From assembly GCA_900768705.1 (NCBI GenBank), contig CAAGEB010000090.1:1-17234 (forward strand): a DNA stretch of 17,234 bases, in the 5' to 3' direction. Position numbers and translations under genes: made by a program. Source of the DNA: Oscillospiraceae bacterium (lineage in GTDB: Bacteria; Bacillota; Clostridia; Oscillospirales; Ruminococcaceae). Each line of letters begins with the position of its first letter. The stretch's first letter is position 1. The notes beneath the pieces are model-generated. The model saw only the letters and a list, made by a program, of their open reading frames with translations, was not told the DNA's origin and searched no databases. This document shows, piece after piece, positions 1-6,991 of this stretch.

Positions 1-51
1 AGCGAAAGCCCAAAGTGACGGCACGGACGCCGTCGCTACAAAGCTTTCGCT
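1..51. repeat. Nested inverted repeat at window edge
   Basis: Bases 1-9 (AGCGAAAGC) are the exact reverse complement of 43-51. Inside them GACGGC and GCCGTC (about 17-34) form a second stem with a 6-nt loop. The element lies about 70 nt downstream of the MocR-type gene's stop codon on the minus strand. It could be a terminator-like or repeat-derived structure, but there is no clear T-run. Its nested architecture resembles the hairpin at 17167-17211. The window edge may cut it. Confidence 0.5.
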
Positions 52-120
52 TGTTGACAGAAGCAGACGGCGTGCACTGCTGATTTTATCTCAAACAAGG
101 TTTTTAGAGGTGACCTTCAT

Positions 121-1452
121 TTATAATAGTTGTTCCAGCTTTTTGCGGTTTGCACCGGAATAATCAATAACAAAAAGCCTTTCATCACACTGTTCGCCAC
201 CGTGGTAATACCTTGATAAGGGTGTTGCCTTAATTCCGCAGCCTGCAAATTTACTCATCAGCTCCTCCGGATTTACTTCAATGCGAACGGTAAAATGCAG
301 TCCGGAGCTTTCTTCGGAAACCGCTATTCCCGAATAACGGGAAATCATCTCCAACACAATTTCACGGATTGATTTGTATCGTTTCCTGCTTCGGTTTATG
401 TGCCGCTCGAAATAGCCCTCGGAAATAAATTTTGCAAGAGTGTATTGCTCAAAGGCAGGCACCGGGCAGGCATAAAATCCCAGTCTGTCCCGCCATCGGA
501 TATACAGTTCCTCCGGAAGACACATATAGCTTATACGAACCGAAGGCGCAATGGTGCGGGAAAAGGTGTTTATGTATATCACTCTCCCGCTGTTGTCCAT
601 ACCGAACATTGTGGGAACCGGCTTCGGGCTTCTGCGGAATTCGCTGTCGTAATCGTCCTCCACAATATATCTGTCCCCCTTCCCTGCCCACTCCATAATT
701 TCCGCTCGCCTGGAAATGGGCATAACAATTCCCGTGGGAAAATGGTGAGCAGGCGAAATATGAACCACCTCTGCGCCGCTTCTGTACAATTCCTCCATAC
801 ACAGTCCGGATTGGTCGAGGGAAATAAGCTGGGTTCTGACGCCGTTCAGGGCGTAAATTTTCGGCAGCTTGTCAAATCCGGGATTTTCTATTGCAAAGCA
901 CCGTTCCCTGCCCAGAAGCTGAATCAGCATATTATACAGATACTCGGTTCCTGCGCCTATGATAATCCGCTCGGCAGGCTGGCATATTCCCCTTGAACGG
1001 AAAATATAGCCGGAAATTGCCGCCCGAAGATCCATAGCTCCCCCCGAATCAACAGGCTGCAAAAGTCTTGTTCCCTTTTCCGGAATTACCGAACGCATCA
1101 GCCTTGTCCAAACGGAAAAAGGAAAAACATCCGGATCAGACTGCTCGGCTTCTTCATCGAAATCATCGTACCTCTCCGGAACAGAAGGAATTTCCTTTTC
1201 CTGTATAACCTGCTCGCCGCCGCTGTATTCCACAAAATAACCGCTTCTCTGGCGGGCTCTTACATATCCCTCGTCGATCAGCTGGGCATAAGCGTTCTCC
1301 GCTGTCACAAGGCTTACACGGAACTGCTCCGCAAGATTCCGCTTGGAAGGAAGCTTTTCACCGTGCCTGTACCGACCGGAAAGAATGTCGGTTTTTATGC
1401 TGCGGTAAATCTGCTCGTAAAGGCTTTCCTGTTTGTTAGCTCCGTTAGTCAT
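121..1452 (-). CDS. MocR-type transcriptional regulator (GntR winged helix + aminotransferase-like domain)
   Basis: A 443-residue, two-domain regulator of the MocR/GabR/PdxR group. Residues about 10-75 form a GntR-type winged helix (LYEQIYRSIKTDILSG, then LPSKRNLAEQF). After an acidic linker, about 110-443 form a fold-type I aminotransferase-like domain. Family motifs seen are GAGTEYLYNML (about 167), HHFPTGIVMPISRR (about 236) and VEDDYDSEF (about 264), whose Asp normally contacts the PLP pyridine nitrogen. The segment that normally reads TFSK, with the Schiff-base lysine, reads NTFSRTIAPSVRISY here, so Arg299 (codon CGC, 556-558 on the plus strand) replaces the lysine. It may therefore bind PLP non-covalently, bind another ligand, or act without one. 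The ATG directly abuts the upstream radical SAM gene's stop (TAA-ATG), with GAGGTG as ribosome site inside that gene. Target genes are unknown; none is divergently placed within the window. Confidence 0.92.
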   Translation of the reverse strand: MTNGANKQESLYEQIYRSIKTDILSGRYRHGEKLPSKRNLAEQFRVSLVTAENAYAQLIDEGYVRARQRSGYFVEYSGGEQVIQEKEIPSVPERYDDFDEEAEQSDPDVFPFSVWTRLMRSVIPEKGTRLLQPVDSGGAMDLRAAISGYIFRSRGICQPAERIIIGAGTEYLYNMLIQLLGRERCFAIENPGFDKLPKIYALNGVRTQLISLDQSGLCMEELYRSGAEVVHISPAHHFPTGIVMPISRRAEIMEWAGKGDRYIVEDDYDSEFRRSPKPVPTMFGMDNSGRVIYINTFSRTIAPSVRISYMCLPEELYIRWRDRLGFYACPVPAFEQYTLAKFISEGYFERHINRSRKRYKSIREIVLEMISRYSGIAVSEESSGLHFTVRIEVNPEELMSKFAGCGIKATPLSRYYHGGEQCDERLFVIDYSGANRKKLEQLL

Positions 1453-2364
1453 TTACACCTCAAAATACTTTCCCTGACAGGTATCCAGCTCTGTCATTCG
1501 TTTGTCAATTCCCCCCAGCACAGCAATCTTATCCATACTCCACAGCGGGGCTTCCACAAGAGCCTTGTCTCCGTCCCCCGTCACCCGCTCGATAACCGTT
1601 TCCGGCGGTAAAAGCTCCAGCTGCTTAACCACAATATCAATATACTGCTCCCTTGTAAGAGGCAGATACTCTCCGCTTTTATACATTTCAAAAAGCCTCG
1701 TTCCACGAAGCACATACATCATGTGGATTTTCACCGCCTCCGGGCGAAGCCTGCCTACCCTTTGCGCAGTTTCCAGCATCATATCTTCATTCTCGCCGGG
1801 CAGACCGTTGATAAGATGAACGCAGGTGCGGATTTTGCGGCTTTTCAGCAATTCATATCCCCGAAGAAAATCCTCAAAGGTGTGGCAGCGGTTAATCGCA
1901 GAAGCAGTGCTGTCGTGTATTGTCTGAAGTCCCAGCTCCACGGTAAGGGGCAGCGGACATTCCGATAAAATCCGTATTTTTTCCTCGTCAAGACAGTCCG
2001 GTCTGGTTGCGAGAGACAGGGCAAAGGCTCCCAGCTCCTTTGCCGTATTTATCATATCCGCAAGATATTCCGCCGTGCAATAGGTGTTGGTGTGTATTCC
2101 GAAATAGGCGGTTATTCCCGCATTGGGATCCTTGCGAAGAATACGCTCTTTTTCCGCAAGAAACTGCTCCTTTATGCTGCGGGGATCGGTTTCCGACTGC
2201 CCGCAAAATATGCAGCCGCCATTTCCCGCACTGCCGTCCCTGTTGGGACAGGTGAGATGAGCGTCCAGCACCGCCTTGTAAATCCGCCTGCCGTAAACGC
2301 TCATATTGTGGTAATAAAGGGTGTGATAACGCTTGTTGTCACAGGAAAACGGAAAAGGATTCAC
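1453..2364 (-). CDS. TIGR01212-type radical SAM protein (YtqA/YhcC-like)
   Basis: A 303-residue radical SAM protein. The iron-sulfur ligands are Cys39, Cys51 and Cys54, in HLTCPNRDG followed by GGCIFCGQ. This widened C-X11-C-X2-C spacing and the CPNRDG motif are hallmarks of the TIGR01212 (YtqA/YhcC) family. Later conserved stretches include TRPDCL (about 121), VELGLQTIHD (about 141) and HLINGLPGE (about 182), typical of an Elp3/radical SAM barrel. The family's substrate is not one I can state with confidence; an RNA- or translation-related role is only a guess. The start is GTG (GTGA overlap of 4 nt with the mfd stop). It gives an N-terminus (KRYHTLYYHN) matching the family, whereas the first internal ATG would remove it. 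Translational coupling to mfd is likely. Confidence 0.9.
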   Translation of the reverse strand: MNPFPFSCDNKRYHTLYYHNMSVYGRRIYKAVLDAHLTCPNRDGSAGNGGCIFCGQSETDPRSIKEQFLAEKERILRKDPNAGITAYFGIHTNTYCTAEYLADMINTAKELGAFALSLATRPDCLDEEKIRILSECPLPLTVELGLQTIHDSTASAINRCHTFEDFLRGYELLKSRKIRTCVHLINGLPGENEDMMLETAQRVGRLRPEAVKIHMMYVLRGTRLFEMYKSGEYLPLTREQYIDIVVKQLELLPPETVIERVTGDGDKALVEAPLWSMDKIAVLGGIDKRMTELDTCQGKYFEV

Positions 2365-5300
2365 TTGCCCTCACCCGCCTCGCTCATAGCGGAAATAACC
2401 GATTTCATAACATTCAGCACCTTTTCCCCCTTGGGCATTGCCACAATCATTCTGGGTCTGCCCACAGTTTCAATTCTCATAGCCTTACCATACAGCTTCG
2501 TCACTGCGGAAATCTGCATCATATCGAATTTTGACATATAGAAAATCAATCCGTCGCTGCTTTGAGAAATTTCCGTAATATCGCAGTCCGAAGCCATATT
2601 TCTCAGCCGTGCCACTTCCACAAGACCCATCACCGACTCCGGCGGTTCACCGTAACGGTCAATAAGCTCGTCGGTTATATCGGAGGCGTCCTCGTCGTTG
2701 GCAATTCTGGCGATTTTCCGATAGCAATCTACTCTCTGCGCCTGATTTTCAATATATTTCTCGGGAATAAAGGCGTTTATCCGTATATCCACCAGACATT
2801 CTTCCTTGTGGACATTCTTTTCGCCCCGTTCCTCACGGACAGCCTCGTCCAGCAGCTTCAGATACATATCATATCCCACATTTGCCAGATGTCCGCTCTG
2901 GGAAGCACCGAGAATATTTCCCGCTCCCCGTATTTCAAGGTCACGAAGCGCAATTCTGAAACCGCTTCCGAAACGGGTAAACTCCCGTATTGCATTAAGC
3001 CGCCGCTGGGAAATTTCCGAAAGCACCTTTCCCGGCTTAAACATAAAATAGGCATACGCCCGCTTGTTGGTTCTTCCCACTCTTCCGCGGAGCTGATGAA
3101 GCTGGGAAAGTCCCATATAATCGGCGTCCTCAATCAGAAGTGTATTGACATTCGGAACATCAACTCCGGTTTCAATAATCGTGGTACAGCACAGCACATC
3201 AATTTCGCCGTCCAGAAGCTGCCGCCAGACCTCCAGCAGCTCGTTTTCCGCCATTCTCCCGTGGGCAACTCCTATTCTCGCCTCGGGGACAACCTGCCTC
3301 AGCCTGTCGGCGCAGCTGTATATGGTATCAATGCGATTGTGAATATAATACACCTGACCGCCGCGGCGAAGCTCCTTGTTTATTGCCTGCGCAACCACTC
3401 CCCAGTCCTGCTCCAGCACATAGCTGGACACCGGCTGTCTGTCCTGGGGCGGCTCATCCAGCACACTCATATCCCGAATTCCGCTCATTGCCATATTAAG
3501 GGTGCGGGGAATTGGCGTTGCGGAAAGGGACAGGATATCCACCCCGCTGAAATTCTCCTTGAATTTATCTTTATGAGCAACGCCGAAACGCTGTTCCTCA
3601 TCAATGATTACCAAGCCCAGATCCTTGAATTTAACATCCTCCTGGATAATCCTGTGAGTGCCGATAACCATATCTATCCTGCCGGAAGCAAGCCCCTTCA
3701 GCACCTCTTTTTGCTCCTTGGGGGTCTTGTATCTTGAAAGCAGCGCAATATTCACAGGAAAGCCTTCCATTCTTCCGCAGGCAGTCTGATAATGCTGCCA
3801 TGCCAGCACTGTTGTGGGAGCAAGCAATGCGCACTGCTTTCCCGCTTCAATGCACTTGAAAGCCGCCCTGAGAGCCACTTCGGTTTTTCCGAAGCCCACA
3901 TCTCCGCACAGCAGCCGCTCCATAGGCTGGGGTCGCTGCATATCCGACTTTATTTCGTCAATACAGCGCAGCTGTGAGTTGGTTTCAATATAGCTGAAAT
4001 GCTGCTCAAAATCCTCCTGCATGGAATCGTCCTCGGGAAAAGCAAAGCCCTTGGACTTCATACGCTTTGCATAAAGCTCTATAAGCTCCGACGCCATTTC
4101 CTTTGCCGCAGCTTTTGCCTTTGCCTTGGATTTCTGCCACTGGTCGGAATTCAGCTTGTTCAGCTTAATGGTGGAAGCGTCTCCCGAACCTATATATCTG
4201 GACACCAGATCCAGCTGCGTTACCGGAACATACAGCACATCCGAGCCTGCGTATTTTATTCTGATATAATCCTTTTCAACGCCTCCGGCTTCTATTTTGT
4301 GAACGCCGTCAAAAATACCTATTCCGTGAGCGTAATGCACCACCGGATCTCCCACGGAAATATCCTCCAGAGAGCGGATTTCCTCGCCTTTTTTCTTTTT
4401 GGGAATTTTTCTTCGTGCGGCATGAACTGCGGTATGGGTGAAAATCGCAATGCCCTGTTCGGAATACTCCGCACCTGCGGAAAGCGTGCCGCAGGCAACA
4501 ATAACCTTTCCCTCTATCGGTTCGGAGGGATTGGAATAATACTCCGCATTGAAGCCGTCGTCGGCAAGGTCGTCGGCAAGATTTCTTGCTCCCTTATCCG
4601 TACCCGCAAAAACGAAGCAGCACATTCCCCGTTTCAGCATATCCTGCATTTCATCCTCAAGGAGCTTGTATTCTCCGCCCCAAGGGGAGGTCTGAACCGC
4701 ACTGCGGACATTGATTGCCGTTCCCAGCTCCAAACCGCCGCCACGCACAAATGTGTCAAAATAAATACGGGTATTGCTGTCCAGTTTTCCGTTCAGCTCC
4801 GTTCTGGAAAGCATATACCGTTCCAGACCCTTGCAGACTCTGCCCTCGTCGGTGAGAATTTTCAAATCCTCCGTATGCTGTAACGCAACCGCACGGAAGC
4901 TCTCACGAACAGAGGTATTTTCGCATACAAAAAGAGTTTTTGCATAATCAAAAATCGTTGCTTCCCTGTCATAGCACAAAGGAAAATACCGATCTGTTCC
5001 GTGCAGCTCAATGCCGTTTCTGAGCTTCTCTGCGTCAGCGGAAAGATGTTCACGGATTTCCGAGGATTTTTTGCTGCGCAGGGATTTGATCAGCTTTTCG
5101 ATTTTCTCCGCCAGCTCCTCGCCGCTTGCAAAAAGGGTTTCCTTTGCGGGAGAAATTTCAAAATTGTCCAGATTTCTGGTACGACGCTGTGTATCAATGT
5201 CAAACTCGGAAATGCTGTCAATGCTGTCTCCCCAGAATTCTATACGGCAGGGAGACGAGGCTCCCGGAGAAAACACATCCACAATGCCGCCTCTCACGGA

Positions 5301-5834
5301 AAACTGCCCGCTTCCCTCCACCATATCCCCACGGACATATCCTGCGGCGGTAAGGGCTGCAATCAGCTTTTCCTGAGGAAAATCCTCTCCCGGGGACAAG
5401 GAAATGCTCCTCTGCTCCATTACCTCGGGAGGAATTGTAAACTGTGCCGCCGCAGCGGCGGAGCAGATCACCACCGCAGGCTTATCGGATTTCATCAGGG
5501 AGGAAAGAACAAAAATCCGCTTATGCTCGTATTCGGCGGAAGCGGCTTCCGTGTCGGCAAGAATAAGATCCTTTTCGGGATAGAGCATTGCCCTGTTTTC
5601 TCCCAGCATGGAATTTATATCCAGACAAAGCTTCTGCGCCTCGCCTTCGCTTTCCGCTATTACCAGAAAGGGTGAAAGCTCCTTCATAGTCACAGACAAA
5701 GCGGCTATGAAATGCGCCTTGTGAATATGCGAAACGCCCGTTACAAGAGCGGGCAGGGGGTTATTTCCGGACAAGTACTTCTGAAGTCTTGAAAAATCGG
5801 CGTTCTTCTGCGCCGCCTTAACAAAAAAATCCAT
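2361..5834 (-). CDS. mfd: Transcription-repair coupling factor Mfd
   Basis: A 1157-residue Mfd, full length for the family. It removes RNA polymerase stalled at DNA lesions and recruits UvrA. Domains in order: UvrB-like N-terminal module (about 25-460, with YPEKDLILAD, GQFSVRGGIVDVF and RIEFWGDSIDSI); CarD-like RNA-polymerase interaction domain (about 490-550, GDPVVHYAHGIGIFDG); RecG-like superfamily 2 translocase (about 600-985) with Walker A GDVGFGKT at 644-651, DEEQRFG at 745-751, SATPIPRTL at 771, and QLRGRVGR at 914-921; and the C-terminal TRCF/UvrA-binding domain (about 1010-1150). All expected motor motifs are intact. The ATG has an upstream GAAGG ribosome site. It lies 30 nt after pth, a classic Firmicutes arrangement. 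Confidence 0.98.
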   Translation of the reverse strand: MDFFVKAAQKNADFSRLQKYLSGNNPLPALVTGVSHIHKAHFIAALSVTMKELSPFLVIAESEGEAQKLCLDINSMLGENRAMLYPEKDLILADTEAASAEYEHKRIFVLSSLMKSDKPAVVICSAAAAAQFTIPPEVMEQRSISLSPGEDFPQEKLIAALTAAGYVRGDMVEGSGQFSVRGGIVDVFSPGASSPCRIEFWGDSIDSISEFDIDTQRRTRNLDNFEISPAKETLFASGEELAEKIEKLIKSLRSKKSSEIREHLSADAEKLRNGIELHGTDRYFPLCYDREATIFDYAKTLFVCENTSVRESFRAVALQHTEDLKILTDEGRVCKGLERYMLSRTELNGKLDSNTRIYFDTFVRGGGLELGTAINVRSAVQTSPWGGEYKLLEDEMQDMLKRGMCCFVFAGTDKGARNLADDLADDGFNAEYYSNPSEPIEGKVIVACGTLSAGAEYSEQGIAIFTHTAVHAARRKIPKKKKGEEIRSLEDISVGDPVVHYAHGIGIFDGVHKIEAGGVEKDYIRIKYAGSDVLYVPVTQLDLVSRYIGSGDASTIKLNKLNSDQWQKSKAKAKAAAKEMASELIELYAKRMKSKGFAFPEDDSMQEDFEQHFSYIETNSQLRCIDEIKSDMQRPQPMERLLCGDVGFGKTEVALRAAFKCIEAGKQCALLAPTTVLAWQHYQTACGRMEGFPVNIALLSRYKTPKEQKEVLKGLASGRIDMVIGTHRIIQEDVKFKDLGLVIIDEEQRFGVAHKDKFKENFSGVDILSLSATPIPRTLNMAMSGIRDMSVLDEPPQDRQPVSSYVLEQDWGVVAQAINKELRRGGQVYYIHNRIDTIYSCADRLRQVVPEARIGVAHGRMAENELLEVWRQLLDGEIDVLCCTTIIETGVDVPNVNTLLIEDADYMGLSQLHQLRGRVGRTNKRAYAYFMFKPGKVLSEISQRRLNAIREFTRFGSGFRIALRDLEIRGAGNILGASQSGHLANVGYDMYLKLLDEAVREERGEKNVHKEECLVDIRINAFIPEKYIENQAQRVDCYRKIARIANDEDASDITDELIDRYGEPPESVMGLVEVARLRNMASDCDITEISQSSDGLIFYMSKFDMMQISAVTKLYGKAMRIETVGRPRMIVAMPKGEKVLNVMKSVISAMSEAGEGK

Positions 5835-5864
5835 CTGATACCTTCTTTATTCGTGCGGTATTGC

Positions 5865-6488
5865 CTATGAATTATATTTATTCATAGCCTCGTCGGTTTT
5901 GCCGTTTACCATAAGCTCCAGACACGCCACCGCATTATCGAAGCATTTTTCCAGCTTCTCTCCGTCCTCTTTTTTGAAATGACCGAGAACCCAGTCCGCC
6001 AGATTATAATCGGGTCGGGGCTTTGCGCCCACTCCCATTTTTATGCGGGGAAATTCATCGCTTCCGGAGAGGTAGATAATGCTCTTAATGCCGTTGTGTC
6101 CTCCGTCGCTGCCCTTTCTGCGGATACGCAGATGTCCCGGCTCAAGGGAAATATCATCAAACACGATAATAGTATTCTGCGGAGGAATTTTATAGAAATT
6201 CATAGCCTCTGTCACCGCTTCTCCGCTGTTGTTCATATATGTTGAGGGCTTCATTATCAGACAGCGTTTTCCCGCAATTACGGCGTCGCAGGTAAGGGAC
6301 TTGAACCGCAGCTTTTTGCAGGAAAGGTTATATTTTTCGCATAGGGTATCAATCGTCATAAAGCCGATGTTGTGACGGGTATTTTCATACTGGGTGCCGG
6401 GATTTCCCAAACCGCAGATTATATACTCCACCGCACCCTGCGGCTGATTTTCGCTTTCCAGTTTTTTGAATATATCGAATACTGACAT
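5865..6488 (-). CDS. pth: Peptidyl-tRNA hydrolase
   Basis: A 207-residue bacterial Pth that hydrolyses the ester bond of peptidyl-tRNAs released by ribosome drop-off, recycling tRNA. The enzyme core begins near residue 21 (EYIICGLGNPG). Residues matching the E. coli active site (Asn10, His20, Asn68, Asp93) are visible at a constant offset of 19: Asn29 in LGNPG, His39 in TRHNIGF, Asn87 in STYMNNSGEAV and Asp112 in VFDDISLEPG. The GSDGGHNGIKS motif is present. The protein has a roughly 18-residue N-terminal extension (MSVFDIFKKLESENQ) compared with E. coli. It is supported as genuine by AAGGAG just before this ATG. An 8-bp inverted repeat (5865-5872 and 5880-5887) spans the stop codon but lacks a T-run. 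First gene of the pth-mfd cluster; repeat island A lies upstream. Confidence 0.97.
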   Translation of the reverse strand: MSVFDIFKKLESENQPQGAVEYIICGLGNPGTQYENTRHNIGFMTIDTLCEKYNLSCKKLRFKSLTCDAVIAGKRCLIMKPSTYMNNSGEAVTEAMNFYKIPPQNTIIVFDDISLEPGHLRIRRKGSDGGHNGIKSIIYLSGSDEFPRIKMGVGAKPRPDYNLADWVLGHFKKEDGEKLEKCFDNAVACLELMVNGKTDEAMNKYNS

Positions 6489-6527
6489 TTGTTCTCCTTG
6501 GAATTAATCGAAATTAAACACAAAGAC

Positions 6528-6551
6528 CCGCCCGCAATTGCTTGCGAGCGG
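6528..6551 (-). promoter_or_regulatory. Imperfect hairpin in pth leader
   Basis: CCGCCCGCAA (6528-6537) pairs with TTGCGAGCGG (6542-6551) around a 4-nt loop, 9 of 10 positions matching. It lies about 40 nt before the pth start codon. Just upstream for pth is the 14-nt palindrome TTAAAAATTTTTAA (6559-6572). No convincing -35/-10 pair was found nearby, so the role is open: leader structure, processing site, or edge of the repeat island. Confidence 0.4.
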
Positions 6552-6633
6552 AAACTTGTTAAAAATTTTTAAGCCCCTATCCAACGATTCCTTAGTCTGT
6601 GCAGAGTTATTGCTTTACAGGCACGGACTAATC

Positions 6634-6672
6634 CACATTGCAGAGTATCGTTGGGAAAAAGCGGCTTGCCGC
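6634..6672 (-). repeat. Core repeat copy A1 (39 nt)
   Basis: Identical over 39 nt to 6921-6959. As reverse complement it matches 17063-17101 with one mismatch. It contains TATCGTTGGGAAAAAGC and ends in GCGGCTTGCCGC, itself a small hairpin (GCGG-cttg-CCGC). Sequence preceding it diverges from the other copies but keeps the CTGTAAAG-type block seen beside them. Confidence 0.85.
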
Positions 6673-6786
6673 CCTTTTGGAAGTCAAAAGGAAGCGAAAA
6701 ACCGGTTCTGGTTTGTGCAGAGGATAAGATTATTTGACGGTTTGGCAGGGTTTAACTCACAGACGAACCCTCTTTTTCAAGGGGGT

Positions 6787-6805
6787 TCGGGGGCAAAGCC
6801 CCCGA
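6787..6805. repeat. GC-rich palindrome, 8-bp stem, 3-nt loop
   Basis: TCGGGGGC-aaa-GCCCCCGA, a perfect stem. The same palindrome type recurs at 14466-14482, 14865-14883 and 14931-14945. It could fold as a hairpin on either strand. No T-run follows, so it is better read as a repeat module than a terminator. Confidence 0.7.
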
Positions 6806-6812
6806 GCGGGTC

Positions 6813-6831
6813 AAGGGTACGAAGTACCCTT
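6813..6831. repeat. AAGGGTAC palindrome module
   Basis: AAGGGTAC-gaa-GTACCCTT, a perfect 8-bp stem. The counterpart in island B is 14836-14854 (AGGGGTAC-tgc-GTACCCCT). A decayed counterpart starts near 17154 in island C. It lies between the two G/C palindrome modules, as expected from the shared module order. Confidence 0.65.
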
Positions 6832-6837
6832 CTTTCT

Positions 6838-6863
6838 CCCCCTTCCCCCTCGGGGGAAGGGGG
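6838..6863. repeat. CCCCCTTCCCCC palindrome module
   Basis: A 12-bp perfect stem (CCCCCTTCCCCC with GGGGGAAGGGGG) and a 2-nt centre. The same module occurs at 14714-14739 and 17038-17063. The flank reading TAGGGGGATAGGGG matches, as reverse complement, the CCCCTATCCCCCTA flank in island C, so more than the palindrome itself is shared. Confidence 0.75.
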
Positions 6864-6920
6864 TTAGGGGGATAGGGGCGGCAAAGAACAGACTTATTAC
6901 CTTACAGCCGAAACGCAATA

Positions 6921-6959
6921 CACATTGCAGAGTATCGTTGGGAAAAAGCGGCTTGCCGC
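6921..6959 (-). repeat. Core repeat copy A2 (39 nt)
   Basis: Identical to 6634-6672. Here homology continues leftward to about 6890. The adjoining bases, read as reverse complement, match the TATTGCGTTTCGGCTGTAAG-type block found after the core in islands B and C. It ends about 30 nt from the SPFH stop codon. Confidence 0.85.
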
Positions 6960-6991
6960 TCGTTGGGAAAATCCCCCGAAAGGGTCAATGA

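Larger units (their letters stand above)
6552..6991. repeat. Repeat island A (non-coding, modular palindromic repeats)
   Basis: About 440 nt without a credible gene, between the SPFH gene and pth. It holds two identical 39-nt copies of the core repeat (6634-6672 and 6921-6959), three perfect short-loop palindromes (6787-6805, 6813-6831, 6838-6863), and a CCTTTTG/CAAAAGG hairpin (6673-6691). The module order is the reverse complement of that in islands B and C. ORFs here are translations of G/C-rich repeats with no family features. Confidence 0.85.

Noticed and set aside
54..89. TTGACA at 54-59 as a plus-strand promoter
   Set aside because: No -10 box at 16-18 nt (nearest A/T-rich hexamer is about 24 nt away), and no plus-strand gene follows; mocR is on the minus strand.
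2562..3737. 391-codon plus-strand ORF antisense to mfd
   Set aside because: It lies wholly within the well-supported mfd gene, has His/Asn-rich composition typical of antisense frames, and shows no family motifs.
5865..5887. Inverted repeat over the pth stop codon as a terminator
   Set aside because: Eight A/T-rich base pairs without a T-run, and mfd follows within 30 nt in the same direction.
6538..6991. Overlapping plus-strand ORFs in island A (about 85-109 codons)
   Set aside because: They cross the same repeats, have repeat-derived low-complexity protein and lack ribosome sites.
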